Shown: positions 7,726 through 16,046 of the stretch, in pieces | Position numbering within the stretch: the first letter of the stretch is position 1 | How the letters are laid out: every line of letters begins with the position of its first letter | Source of the DNA: Methylorubrum rhodinum | Lineage (GTDB): Bacteria > Pseudomonadota > Alphaproteobacteria > Rhizobiales > Beijerinckiaceae | DNA: 36,906 bases | Direction of reading: 5' to 3' | NCBI RefSeq assembly: GCF_014199935.1 | Contig: NZ_JACHOP010000035.1 | Location: 1 to 36,906 of the forward strand | Notes under the pieces: model-generated | Database searches by the model: none | The model's input: the letters and a program-made list of their open reading frames with translations, nothing else | What the model was told of the DNA's origin: nothing | Made by a program: the position numbers and the translations under genes

Positions 7726-8955
7726 ATGCCGACCCGCCGGACCATTTTAGCCGCAGCGCTCGGTGCGACCCTCCCGGCACGGGCCGCCCCGGCCGCTCCC
7801 CAGCTTCGGCGGGGCATCAGCCTGTGGCCGTGGTTCTCGCTCACCAAGGAATATCCGGCGCCGCGCACCGACTATGCGTGGCCGCCGTTCCAGGACCAGC
7901 GCCCGGTGCCGAAGCGGGCCGACCTCCGGCGCCTGAGAGAGGCCGGCTTCGACTTCGTGCGGATCCCGGTCGATCCCGGGCCGTTCCTCGCCTTCGACGG
8001 CACGCTTTTTCGCCGCCGGCTCCTCGACGAACTCGACGACGCGGTCGGGCTCTGCCTCGCGGCGGGGCTCGACGTCGTCGTCAACGTCCAGATCAACGAG
8101 GCGACGCATCACTGGAACTCGCGCCGGCTAATCGCCGACCGGCAGGCGCCGAACCTTGCCGCCTATCGCGCCCTCGTCGCCGAGATCGCCAGACGGCTCG
8201 ACCCGGCGCGCACCGTGCTGGAGCCGGTCAACGAGCCGCCCCAGGCCTGCGGCTCGACCGAGTGGACCGCGATCCAGCGCGACCTCCTGGTGGCGGCCCG
8301 CGGGGCGGCTCCCACCCTGACGCTTACCGCGACCGGCGCCTGCGGCAGCATGGTGCCGGGCCTGCAGGCGCTCGACCCGAAGCTGCTCGCCGGGCTCGGG
8401 CCGCTGACTTACGTCGTCCACTTCTACGAGCCGTACCTGTTCACCCACCAGGGGGCGCCGTGGATGCGGGGCGAGCCGATCTACCGCGCGCTCAACGCGG
8501 TACCGTGGCCGGCGAGCGACGGCACGCTCGCCGCGACGCTCGCCGCCGTGCGCCGCCGGATGGCGCAGGATGCAGGACGCCCGCCCGCCGAGGCGCAGGC
8601 GGCCTATGCCGAGACCGAGGCCAAGATGCGGGAATATTTCGATGCCCGCCCCGACCGGAATTTTCTGGTCCACGGTCTCTCGGGCGTGCGCGGCTGGGCG
8701 AGAACCAACGGCATCGCCCCCGAAAAAATCCTGATCGGCGAGTTCGGGGCGCTGCGCAGCGACGCCCGCTACGTCGCGGCCGGCGCCGCCGACCGGGCGC
8801 GCTACATCCGGGATCTGCGCGAGACGATCGAAGGCTACGGCTTCGGCTGGGCCTACTGGAACTTCTTCGATGGGTTCGGCCTCGTCACCGACGACGCGAC
8901 CCGTGCTTTCGATCCGGCCGTCGTCGCGGCGCTGGGGATGCGGATGCCGGGGTGA
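7726..8955 (+). CDS. Secreted GH5-family glycoside hydrolase (cellulase-like)
   Basis: 409 residues. It begins with a twin-Arg-like N-terminus (MPTRRTILAAALGATLPARA) that may direct Tat or Sec export; cleavage near residue 20-25. The TIM-barrel GH5 landmarks are present: acid/base Glu170 in EPVNEP, HFYEP at 232-236, and nucleophile Glu339 in LIGEFGAL, then YWNFFDGFG near the end. It should cut a beta-linked glucan or related polymer in the periplasm or outside. Hydrolases of this type in exopolysaccharide loci usually trim or release polymer, or clear it from the periplasm; that role is inferred from context. It starts 1 nt after the upstream glycosyltransferase stop and runs convergently to within 3 nt of the Wzy-like gene, leaving no room for a conventional terminator. 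Confidence 0.9.
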   Translation: MPTRRTILAAALGATLPARAAPAAPQLRRGISLWPWFSLTKEYPAPRTDYAWPPFQDQRPVPKRADLRRLREAGFDFVRIPVDPGPFLAFDGTLFRRRLLDELDDAVGLCLAAGLDVVVNVQINEATHHWNSRRLIADRQAPNLAAYRALVAEIARRLDPARTVLEPVNEPPQACGSTEWTAIQRDLLVAARGAAPTLTLTATGACGSMVPGLQALDPKLLAGLGPLTYVVHFYEPYLFTHQGAPWMRGEPIYRALNAVPWPASDGTLAATLAAVRRRMAQDAGRPPAEAQAAYAETEAKMREYFDARPDRNFLVHGLSGVRGWARTNGIAPEKILIGEFGALRSDARYVAAGAADRARYIRDLRETIEGYGFGWAYWNFFDGFGLVTDDATRAFDPAVVAALGMRMPG

Positions 8956-8958
8956 GGC

Positions 8959-10251
8959 TCACCGCCGACGCGGCATGAGCGGCCGGTAGAGCGCAACCAT
9001 CATGATCGCGAACTTCGCCAGCACCGTCGTCTTGCTGGCGATGCTCTCCGAGGTGTTGAGCAGCAGCGCGAAGCCGAGCACCGGCAGGAAGGTACCCGGC
9101 CGGCAGCGGCGCACGATCTCGGCGACGAACAGCACCACGGCGAGCGTCAGCAGCGTCGTCATGAACACGCCCTGGTAGAGCACCATCCGGACGATCGGGT
9201 TCTCGATGCCCCATTCGAGCCCGTGCATCCGCCGCAGCGTCTCGACGAAGCCGGTATCGGGGCCGAATGCCAGATCGCGGAAGGGGATGCGGTCGATGAG
9301 CGCCAGCATCTCGATCCGGGCGTTGGCGCTGCCGCCGTCGGAGACGAAGCGCTCGGCGAGCTTGTCGAAGAACCCGCCGAAGGCGAGCGCGACGAGGGCG
9401 AGCGGCGCCATGGTGAGCGCCGAGAGACCGAAGGCGGCGGCCAGCAGCGGCACCCGGCCGGTGCGCAGCACCCTCAGGGTCGCGACGAGGACCGACAGGC
9501 CGCCGAGCAGCACGACGGCGACGATGGCCGAGCGCCCGCCGAAGGTGACGAGCGCCGCCGTCTGCAGCGCCAGCATCGCGAGGCGCTGCCAGGGCCGCAA
9601 CTGCCCGCCGCCCGCGATCAGGGCGAGGACATAGGTCGCGGTGACCAGCGCGTTGACGAGGGGATGGCCCTGGAAGGCGGCCGAGCGCGTGTCGGTCGGG
9701 AAGGCCTCGCCGTCGAGCCGGTAGGGGAAGACGAGGCGGCCGGTGGCGAACTCCGCGAGCCCGAGACAGGCATTGGCGAGCATCACGCCATGCAGCGCCG
9801 TCTCCAGCGGCCCGAGTCGGGCGGGGGCGATGCGCACCAGCAGCATCATGACGAGGGCCGGACCGACGAAGGTGTCGATGGAGCCGGAGAGCCCGGTGCC
9901 GGAGCGCAGCGCGATCTGCACGAGCAGCGCCGTGCCGACGACGAGGAGCAGCAGGCTCGCGGGCGCATCGCGGGCGGTGCGCAGGCAGAAGCCGACGGGA
10001 TCGCCGGACGAGACCATCGCCCAGAGGAGGCAGAGCGGCGCGAGATAGGTCGCCGGATGGACCTTGGCGGCCGCGCTTCCCGAAAAGCCGTCGTAGTTGA
10101 CCCCGAGATGCCAGAGCACGCCGCCGGAGAACAGGAACAGGACGAGGAGCAGGAGGATCGCCGGGGCGGCGGACGCGTCGCGGGCGCGCGGACGGGCACG
10201 GTGGATCGGAACCGACCAGGCCGCGGACGGAATCTGCGGGGCGGCGGTCAT
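8959..10251 (-). CDS. Wzy/VpsF-like polysaccharide polymerase or ligase membrane protein
   Basis: 430-residue polytopic membrane protein with about 10-12 hydrophobic segments and a larger soluble loop near residues 290-350 (FDKLAERFVSDGGSANARIE), the layout of the O-antigen polymerase/ligase (Wzy/WaaL) superfamily. The closest description I can give is VpsF-like. It would polymerise or transfer repeat units at the periplasmic face. It begins 13 nt after the stop of the chain-length/Wzc-like gene on the same strand, so the two form a polymerase plus length-regulator pair. These proteins diverge fast, so the assignment rests on topology and neighbours more than on motifs. Confidence 0.8.
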   Translation of the reverse strand: MTAAPQIPSAAWSVPIHRARPRARDASAAPAILLLLVLFLFSGGVLWHLGVNYDGFSGSAAAKVHPATYLAPLCLLWAMVSSGDPVGFCLRTARDAPASLLLLVVGTALLVQIALRSGTGLSGSIDTFVGPALVMMLLVRIAPARLGPLETALHGVMLANACLGLAEFATGRLVFPYRLDGEAFPTDTRSAAFQGHPLVNALVTATYVLALIAGGGQLRPWQRLAMLALQTAALVTFGGRSAIVAVVLLGGLSVLVATLRVLRTGRVPLLAAAFGLSALTMAPLALVALAFGGFFDKLAERFVSDGGSANARIEMLALIDRIPFRDLAFGPDTGFVETLRRMHGLEWGIENPIVRMVLYQGVFMTTLLTLAVVLFVAEIVRRCRPGTFLPVLGFALLLNTSESIASKTTVLAKFAIMMVALYRPLMPRRR

Positions 10252-10264
10252 CGTACCCGCGCCC

Positions 10265-12373
10265 TCACGCCCGCGTCACGATCAGGCTCGCCCCCACCGG
10301 GTGCCCGGCGAGCCCCGCCGCTTCGACAAGGTCGGCCACGTCGCGCTGGCTCGTCGCGCCGAGGCGGGCGACGAGGAGGACGCCGTCGGCGAGCGGCATC
10401 AGGCTCGCGGCCTGGGGGTTCTCGGTGATGGCGCCGCCGTCGACGATGACGAGGTCGAAGCGGCGGCCGATCTCGGCGAGGAAGCGCTCGCGGGCCTCGC
10501 GGCCGCGCTCGGTCGGCGCGCGCTTGGGACGGCCGACGCCGAGGAAGCGCACGCCGCTCGACGGCTCGCGGCGCATCACCGTGGCGAGCGGCTCGTCGCC
10601 GCGCAGCACGTCGAGCAGGCCCGGCGTCGCCTCCGGGCCGAGCAGGTCGGCCTCAATCATGAGGACCTGGAGGCCGCGCGCCTCGCCCAGCGAGGCCAGA
10701 AGCTGCGAGACGCGGCGCCGCTCGGTGCCGTCCGCGGCGGCCGAGGTGACGAAGACGCTGGTGGCGGTCCCGAGCGTGCCGCCGCGGATGCCCAGGAGGC
10801 GCGTCAGCGCCAGCGCGCCCGCGGCCTCGCGCGCGGCCTGCGCCGCCCGGCGGGCGCGCCCGCCGCGGCGGCGCGTCCCGTTCGGCACCGTGCCGATGAC
10901 GGGCGCGCCGGTCAGGCCCTGGAGTTGCCCGCGGGAGAGGACGGCGGGGTTGGCGTATTCGCGCACCAGCGCCAGCCCGGTGCCGAGTCCCATACCGGCA
11001 GCCGCCGCCGCGAGCGCGAACAGCGCCGGCATCGGCCAGCTCTTCTCCTGCGGCGGGATCGCCTGCGTGACGACGCGGGCGTTGGTGGCGTCGATGTTGG
11101 CCCGCTCCTCGATCTCGCGGGCGCGGGTGAGGAACGAGGTGTAGACGCTGCGGCTCGCCTCGACCTCGCGCTCCAGCTCGCGCAGCTTCACCGCGGCCTG
11201 ATTGGTCGCCGTGCTCTCGCCGCGCAGGCGGTCGAGGTTTTTCGCGAGCGCCCGCTCGCTCGCCGACGCCCGCTCGTAATCGGCCCGGGCCGACTGGGCG
11301 ATGCGGGCGAGCTCCGAATTGATGAGCGTGCGGACGTCCTGCAACTGGGCCGTCACCGCGACGATCGACGGGTGGCGGGCGCCGAGCTGCGTGCGCAGGT
11401 CGGCTTGCCGCTCGACGAGTTCGGCGTATTGCGCCCGGAGCTTCCCGATGGTGTTCGACTGGATCGCCTCGTTGATCGCCTCCGGTGCGCCCGAGTTCCG
11501 GGCCCGCTCGATCTGGTCGAGGCGGGCCTTCAGCTCGGCGGCCCTGGCCTGGGCCGCGCTCAAGGACACGTTGATCTCGCCGAGCTGCTGCTCGGTGACG
11601 AGGCGACCGTTCGAGCGCACGAGGTCGTTCTTCGACCGGTAGGCCTCGGCGCGTTCCTCCGCCGCGCGCACGCGCTCGCGCTGTTCCTCTAGGCGGTCGG
11701 TCAGCGAGCCGGAGGCGCGCTTGGAGGCTTCGGTGCGTGCCTCGCTCTGGTCGGCGAGGTAGGCCGCGGCGATGGCGTTGGCGGTGCGGGCGGCCTTCTC
11801 GGCGGATTTGGCCGTGAACACGATGTCGATCACGAACACCTTGTCGGCGCGCTTCACCGCGAGGCGCTTGCGCATGTTGCGCAGGAGCCGGTCCTCGCGG
11901 TCGGTGACCGAATCCGCGGGCTCCGGCCAGCCGATCCAATCGCGCAGGTCCGAGACCAAGGTGCCGATCTCGCCCTTGCCGGTGAATTCGGGATCGGCGT
12001 CGAGGCCGGTGGCCGCCGCGGCGCGGGTCAGGACGCCGGCCGATTCGAGCACGCGCGCCTGGCTCTCGACCTGGGTGACGCCCCCGTCGGGGGCGACCAT
12101 GGTCGGGTTGATGTCGTTCGTCAGAACCTGCCGGTCGCGCGGATCGATCAGGATCTGGGCGGTGGCGGTGTAGAGCGGGGGCGTGAGCGCGCAGGAGACG
12201 AGCGTGCCCGTCACGAGGAGGAGCGTGGTCCAGACGATGGTGGCGCGCCGCCGCCACAGGATGCGCCACAGGTCGCCGATCTCGGCGGTGCGGTCGATCT
12301 CGCCCATCGCCGCCGCGGGCGCCGTCAGCGCCAGGGCGCGGCCATGCGCCTCCCTGCTCTCGATCTGCAACAT
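10265..12373 (-). CDS. Wzz/Wzc-like chain-length protein with a degenerate BY-kinase domain
   Basis: 702 residues from ATG 12373; a longer frame starts with TTG at 12445 and is less likely. Order: short cytoplasmic N-terminus, first membrane helix ~46-66, Wzz domain, long periplasmic coiled coil ~200-440, second helix ~455-480, then a cytoplasmic ATPase-like domain ~530-702. The family (GumC/ExoP/Wzc) controls polymer length and export, usually through a tyrosine kinase of the BY type. In this protein the P-loop that should read like PGEGKS is AAADGTERRR near residues 545-555, with no Gly-Lys-Ser/Thr. The later LMIEADLLGPE and LVIVDGGAI segments are recognisable as Walker A' and B. There is no C-terminal tyrosine cluster. 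It probably keeps the scaffold role without kinase activity. Transcribed with the Wzy-like gene. Confidence 0.88.
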   Translation of the reverse strand: MLQIESREAHGRALALTAPAAAMGEIDRTAEIGDLWRILWRRRATIVWTTLLLVTGTLVSCALTPPLYTATAQILIDPRDRQVLTNDINPTMVAPDGGVTQVESQARVLESAGVLTRAAAATGLDADPEFTGKGEIGTLVSDLRDWIGWPEPADSVTDREDRLLRNMRKRLAVKRADKVFVIDIVFTAKSAEKAARTANAIAAAYLADQSEARTEASKRASGSLTDRLEEQRERVRAAEERAEAYRSKNDLVRSNGRLVTEQQLGEINVSLSAAQARAAELKARLDQIERARNSGAPEAINEAIQSNTIGKLRAQYAELVERQADLRTQLGARHPSIVAVTAQLQDVRTLINSELARIAQSARADYERASASERALAKNLDRLRGESTATNQAAVKLRELEREVEASRSVYTSFLTRAREIEERANIDATNARVVTQAIPPQEKSWPMPALFALAAAAAGMGLGTGLALVREYANPAVLSRGQLQGLTGAPVIGTVPNGTRRRGGRARRAAQAAREAAGALALTRLLGIRGGTLGTATSVFVTSAAADGTERRRVSQLLASLGEARGLQVLMIEADLLGPEATPGLLDVLRGDEPLATVMRREPSSGVRFLGVGRPKRAPTERGREARERFLAEIGRRFDLVIVDGGAITENPQAASLMPLADGVLLVARLGATSQRDVADLVEAAGLAGHPVGASLIVTRA

Positions 12374-12485
12374 GACCGGTGACCGCCTCGGGACAGAATC
12401 CGCATCGATGGCCGTCGTGGCGACGGCTCGGGCGGCAGGCTGCAATCGGCGTGCGCGGCGATTCCGTATCGATTTCGTTAAGTAA

Positions 12486-12502
12486 CGTCCCGTCGCGGGA
12501 CG
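12486..12502 (-). terminator. Hairpin just after the CysZ/EI24-type gene
   Basis: CGTCCCG (12486-12492) and CGGGACG (12496-12502) form a perfect 7-bp stem with a 3-nt loop, beginning 1 nt after the stop of the minus-strand gene ending at 12504. Read on minus it is followed by TTACTTAACG, weakly T-rich. Confidence 0.4.
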
Positions 12503-12503
12503 C

Positions 12504-13229
12504 TCAGCGCCCGTGCGGCAGGCGGGCGTTCGCGCCGGGGCCGGAGAGCGTCGCCTTGCGCTCCAGGCCCTTGTGCAGGTGGACCATTAGGGCCACGCCG
12601 AAGAGCGGGGTGACGAGGTTGACGATCGGGATCACCATCATCCCGGCGAGCAGGCAGCCGGCGAGGATCACCGTGAACCCGAAATGCTCGCGCATGGCGC
12701 GGGCCTCCGCCAGCGGCCGGAAGCGCCCGGCGGCGAGTTCGAAATACTCGCGGCCCAAGAGGTAGGCGTTGGCGCCGAAGAACGCGACGAGGTTCACCCC
12801 CGGCACGAAGACGAGGATCAGCGCCACGAGATTCACCAGCAGCGCCAGCCCGGCGAAGCGCACGGCCGACCACATCGCCGTGCCAAAGGGCAGCGCCCGG
12901 CCCCGCGGCTCGGCGGGGAAGTCGGTGTGCTCGACGATCTCGGCGACGTCGTCGAGGAAGAAGCCCGCGACCAAGATCGAGACCGCGGGCATCACGTAGG
13001 CGAGCGCCACGAACAGCCCGGCGCCTGCCAGGAAGTAGGCCAGCGTGTCGAGGAACGGGTAATCCGCCGAGATGTGGTGGCTCGATTGGAACGCCTGGAT
13101 CAGCCGGGTGAGCCCGAACCACACCGCGACCAGAAGCCCGATCGTCAGCGCCAGCGACTTGATCAGGATGCCGCGCAACGCCGGGGAGAACACCTGGCGC
13201 AGAGCCGCGGCGGCGGCCTTCATGAGCAT
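12504..13229 (-). CDS. CysZ/EI24-family membrane protein
   Basis: 241-residue inner-membrane protein with about four to five strong hydrophobic segments (~20-45, 60-85, 110-135, 175-215). Its pattern matches the EI24/CysZ family: FLDDVAEIVEHTDFPAEPRG after the first helix pair, and ANAYLLGREYFELAA, a conserved motif in the middle. CysZ of enterobacteria passes sulfate into the cell for cysteine synthesis. Whether this distant relative does so is unproven, but a sulfate ABC importer lies 5.5 kb away. Start ATG 13229 is preceded by GGAG 13 nt upstream; ATG 13223 is an alternative. Upstream in-frame sequence is arginine-rich and overlaps the divergent Kelch gene's leader, so I reject a longer protein. 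Single gene, divergent from the Kelch gene with a 143-nt gap. Confidence 0.85.
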   Translation of the reverse strand: MLMKAAAAALRQVFSPALRGILIKSLALTIGLLVAVWFGLTRLIQAFQSSHHISADYPFLDTLAYFLAGAGLFVALAYVMPAVSILVAGFFLDDVAEIVEHTDFPAEPRGRALPFGTAMWSAVRFAGLALLVNLVALILVFVPGVNLVAFFGANAYLLGREYFELAAGRFRPLAEARAMREHFGFTVILAGCLLAGMMVIPIVNLVTPLFGVALMVHLHKGLERKATLSGPGANARLPHGR

Positions 13230-13372
13230 CGCGCCGTTCGTCTCCCGAAAACTGCCTCTTGCCGACCTCGCCGGGTTTCTCGCCGCAAGCGCCCACGAGT
13301 GCAAGTCCGGAAAAGCTCGGGCCCTCCCGCTCGATTGCCGCGTTGACACCCGACAGACGCCGGAGACACGCC

Positions 13373-14326
13373 ATGACCCGACGCCCCTTCCCCCGCCTGA
13401 TCCTGCTCGGGCTCCTCTGCGCGGCAAGCCCCGCGGCGGCCCACGAGGTCGGCGCCTGGGCCGGCGCCAGTTCGGCACCGGCCGAGCGCTCCGAGGTCGC
13501 GGTCGCGGCGTTCGACGGCAAGGCCTACGTCATCGGCGACTATAACGGCGCGACCGAACTCCTGATCTACGACCTCGCCAACGACCGCTGGAGCAAGGGG
13601 GCCGCGTTTCCCTATCCGGTCCATCACACCATGGCGGCGGAGCGGGGCGGGAAGATCTACGTGTTCGGCGGTTACGTGAACGGCTGGGACGCGAGCGAGA
13701 AGGTCTGGGCCTACGACCCGAAGACGGACGCCTGGGAACCCCGTGCGCGACTGCCGACGCCGCGGGCGGCGGGCGGCGCGACGCCGGTCGGCCCAAAGAT
13801 CCACGTCGTCGGCGGCAGCGGCTCGGGCCGGGGCAACGTCACGACCCACGAGATCTACGATCCGGCGACGGACAGCTGGGCCAGCGCCGCGCCGTTGCCG
13901 ACCCCGCGCGACCACCTCGCCGTACAGACGGTGGAGGGCCGCATCGTCGCCACCGGCGGGCGCATCGACGGGGATTCGTCGAAAAACCTCACGGCCAATC
14001 AGGTCTACGATCCGGCCACCGACCGCTGGAGCGACGCCGCCCCCCTACCGACCGCCCGCAGCGGCGTCGCCTCGGCGGTGTTGGGGCGCGAGGTGTTCGT
14101 GATCGGCGGCGAGTCCAGGGTGAGGACCTACGACGAGGTCGAGGCGTTCGACCTGCCGGCCAACCTCTGGCGGGCACTGGCCCGCCTGCCGACCGCCCGC
14201 CACGGCTTCGGCGCAGTGACCTATCAGGGCCGCATCTACACGCTGACGGGGAGCCCGCGACCGGGGGGCGACAAGTCGGGAACGGTGGAGGTGCTCGATC
14301 CGAAGGGGGCCGCGCCGGGACGCTGA
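13373..14326 (+). CDS. Secreted Kelch-repeat beta-propeller protein
   Basis: 317 residues. The start at 13373 has GGAG upstream and gives a clear Sec signal peptide, MTRRPFPRLILLGLLCAASP ending with cleavage after AAA near residue 24. The rest is a series of about six Kelch repeats of ~45-50 residues, each with a YDPxTDxW turn, a GG doublet on the first strand (FGGY, VGGS, TGGR, IGGE) and PTPR/PTAR near the end. Such proteins fold as a six-bladed propeller and act as binding platforms or, in the galactose-oxidase and sialate-mutarotase groups, as enzymes. I see no copper ligands or Tyr-Cys pair for an oxidase. Export to the periplasm is well supported, but the ligand is unknown. Stands alone. 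Confidence 0.85.
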   Translation: MTRRPFPRLILLGLLCAASPAAAHEVGAWAGASSAPAERSEVAVAAFDGKAYVIGDYNGATELLIYDLANDRWSKGAAFPYPVHHTMAAERGGKIYVFGGYVNGWDASEKVWAYDPKTDAWEPRARLPTPRAAGGATPVGPKIHVVGGSGSGRGNVTTHEIYDPATDSWASAAPLPTPRDHLAVQTVEGRIVATGGRIDGDSSKNLTANQVYDPATDRWSDAAPLPTARSGVASAVLGREVFVIGGESRVRTYDEVEAFDLPANLWRALARLPTARHGFGAVTYQGRIYTLTGSPRPGGDKSGTVEVLDPKGAAPGR

Positions 14327-14362
14327 TTTTCCATGGTCCAGTCGCAGGCGTCGCCGCCGCAT

Positions 14363-14479
14363 CCCCCTCCCCTCCGCGGGAGAGGGTGGGTCTCGCGTCA
14401 GCGACGGATGTGTGAGGGGAGCGACGGTGCCGCTTGTCCCCCCGCTCCGCGGGCACCCTCCCCCGCGGAGGGGTGAGGG
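14363..14479. repeat. Palindromic intergenic element between Kelch and amine oxidase genes
   Basis: The left arm (CCCTCCCCTCCGCGGGAGAG region, 14363-14389) and the right arm (CACCCTCCCCCGCGGAGGGG region, 14453-14479) are imperfect inverted repeats, each itself a hairpin around CCGCGG. The right arm is followed by TTTTTGGGG, so transcripts from the Kelch gene could terminate here. The sequence differs from the repeats at 22578 and 23952 but has the same two-hairpin plan. Confidence 0.65.
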
Positions 14480-14553
14480 TTTTTGGGGCGCGCTTGCCGC
14501 GGGCGGCGTCGCGTCCGACATCACCACCCTCCCTTCGCAGCCTCAAGAAGCGA

Positions 14554-15876
14554 ATGCCCCCCTCCCCCGAACACGCCCGCTTCCGCCCCACCGTCCCGCC
14601 GCGCTTCGCCCCCCTCCCCTCCGCCCCCGACGTGGCGGTGATCGGCGCGGGCGCGGCCGGAATCGCGGCGGCGCGGCTTCTGATCGGGCGCGGGTTGTCG
14701 GTGGCGGTGCTGGAGGCGCGCGACCGGGTCGGGGGCCGCGCCTTCACCGCGGCGCTGCGCGGGCATCCGATCGATCTCGGGGCGCACTGGCTCCATGCCG
14801 GGCCGGTCAACCCGCTGGTGGCGCTCGGCCACGCCCGCGGCGAGCCGCTGCGGCGGGCGGCGCAGGACGGCCATCTCCGGGTCGGGCGCCGCCGGGGCCG
14901 TCCCGCCGAGCAGGCCGCGTTCGGCCGCGCCTTCGACATCGCCGACCGGGCGATGACGCTCGCCGCGGGCCTGCGCGCGGACGCCCCGGCCTCGAGCGCG
15001 GTCCCGCCGAGCCTCGGGCCGTGGCGGGAGCGGATCGGCCTCGTCCACGCCCTCGTCTCGGGGCGGCCGCTGAAAGAGGTGTCGCTGCACGATTGGCCGA
15101 GCCTCGAATACGGCGACAATTTCTTCATCGCCGGCGGCTACGGCGCGTTCATCGCCCGCCTCGCCTTGGACCTGCCGATCCGCCTGCGCGCGCCGGTCAC
15201 CGCCATCGAGACCACCGGACCGGGCGTCACGATCCGCTTGGCGGACGGCGGGACGCTCGGGGCCCGCGCCGTGATCGTCACCGTGCCGATCCCGGTGCTC
15301 CAGCGCAGCCTGCGCTTCGAGCCGGCGCTGCCTGCCCGGACGCGCGAGGCGATCGACGGCTTCCTGTCGGGCACCTACGAGCACGTCGTGCTGCACTGGC
15401 CCTCGGCCCCGTTCCGCGGACGCGACCGGCTCGCCAGCCTCGTCGGCGGGCGCCACGAGCCGCCGGGGATGCTGACCCGGATCGACGGCACGGGTTTCCA
15501 CTATTTCGAACTCGACGCCGCCTTCGCGGAGGCGGCGGACGCGCTCCGCTGCGGCCCGGACGCGGAGCGCCGCTTCGCCCGCGCCGTGCTGACCGAGCAT
15601 TTCGGCGCGCGCGGCCTGCGCGACCTCGCGATGCCGGCGGTGACCGGATGGCGGCATGATCCCTGGTCGCGCGGCTCCTGGGCCGTGGTCCCACCCGGTC
15701 ATGCGGGCGCGCGGACGATCCTGCAGGAGCCGGTGGCGGAGCGGATCTGGTTCGCGGGTGAGGCCAATTCCCGCCAGCAATGGGGCACCGCGGGCGGCGC
15801 CTACGAGGAGGGCATGCGCGCCGCCGACGCGGTCGCGGAGCGACTCGCCGCGCCGGCCCTGCGCGCCACCGCCTGA
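14554..15876 (+). CDS. FAD-dependent amine oxidase-family oxidoreductase
   Basis: 440-residue flavoprotein of the monoamine oxidase/phytoene desaturase superfamily. The N-terminal FAD-binding Rossmann motif is VIGAGAAGIAAARLL (~27-41), continuing to VLEARDRVGGRAFT, the conserved ribose-binding Glu and the GG doublet. The C-terminal FAD clasp is IWFAGEANSRQQWGTAGGAY (~404-423), followed by GMRAADAVAERL. It should oxidise an amine or related C-N/C-C bond, passing electrons to oxygen or another acceptor; the substrate cannot be read from sequence. No signal peptide. I start at ATG 14554; an earlier in-frame ATG at 14434 lies inside the palindromic repeat and adds 40 unlikely residues. Isolated gene. 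Confidence 0.87.
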   Translation: MPPSPEHARFRPTVPPRFAPLPSAPDVAVIGAGAAGIAAARLLIGRGLSVAVLEARDRVGGRAFTAALRGHPIDLGAHWLHAGPVNPLVALGHARGEPLRRAAQDGHLRVGRRRGRPAEQAAFGRAFDIADRAMTLAAGLRADAPASSAVPPSLGPWRERIGLVHALVSGRPLKEVSLHDWPSLEYGDNFFIAGGYGAFIARLALDLPIRLRAPVTAIETTGPGVTIRLADGGTLGARAVIVTVPIPVLQRSLRFEPALPARTREAIDGFLSGTYEHVVLHWPSAPFRGRDRLASLVGGRHEPPGMLTRIDGTGFHYFELDAAFAEAADALRCGPDAERRFARAVLTEHFGARGLRDLAMPAVTGWRHDPWSRGSWAVVPPGHAGARTILQEPVAERIWFAGEANSRQQWGTAGGAYEEGMRAADAVAERLAAPALRATA

Positions 15877-16046
15877 GGCGCTTGCCATCGGGGCACGATC
15901 GGTGCGAACCGCCGCATCGATCCACGCGGCGCCGATTCCGATCCGGGGTCGGAACCGGCGCGTCCGGCGGACGAAGGCCGTCGCGCGGGCCGACGGCGTC
16001 GAGGTTTCCTCGTCGCCGTCCGGGATGGGGCAAGGCGGGGGCGGCG

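Noticed and set aside
14521..15888. 455-residue minus frame opposite the amine oxidase
   Set aside because: The plus strand shows complete FAD motifs at both ends; the minus translation has none.
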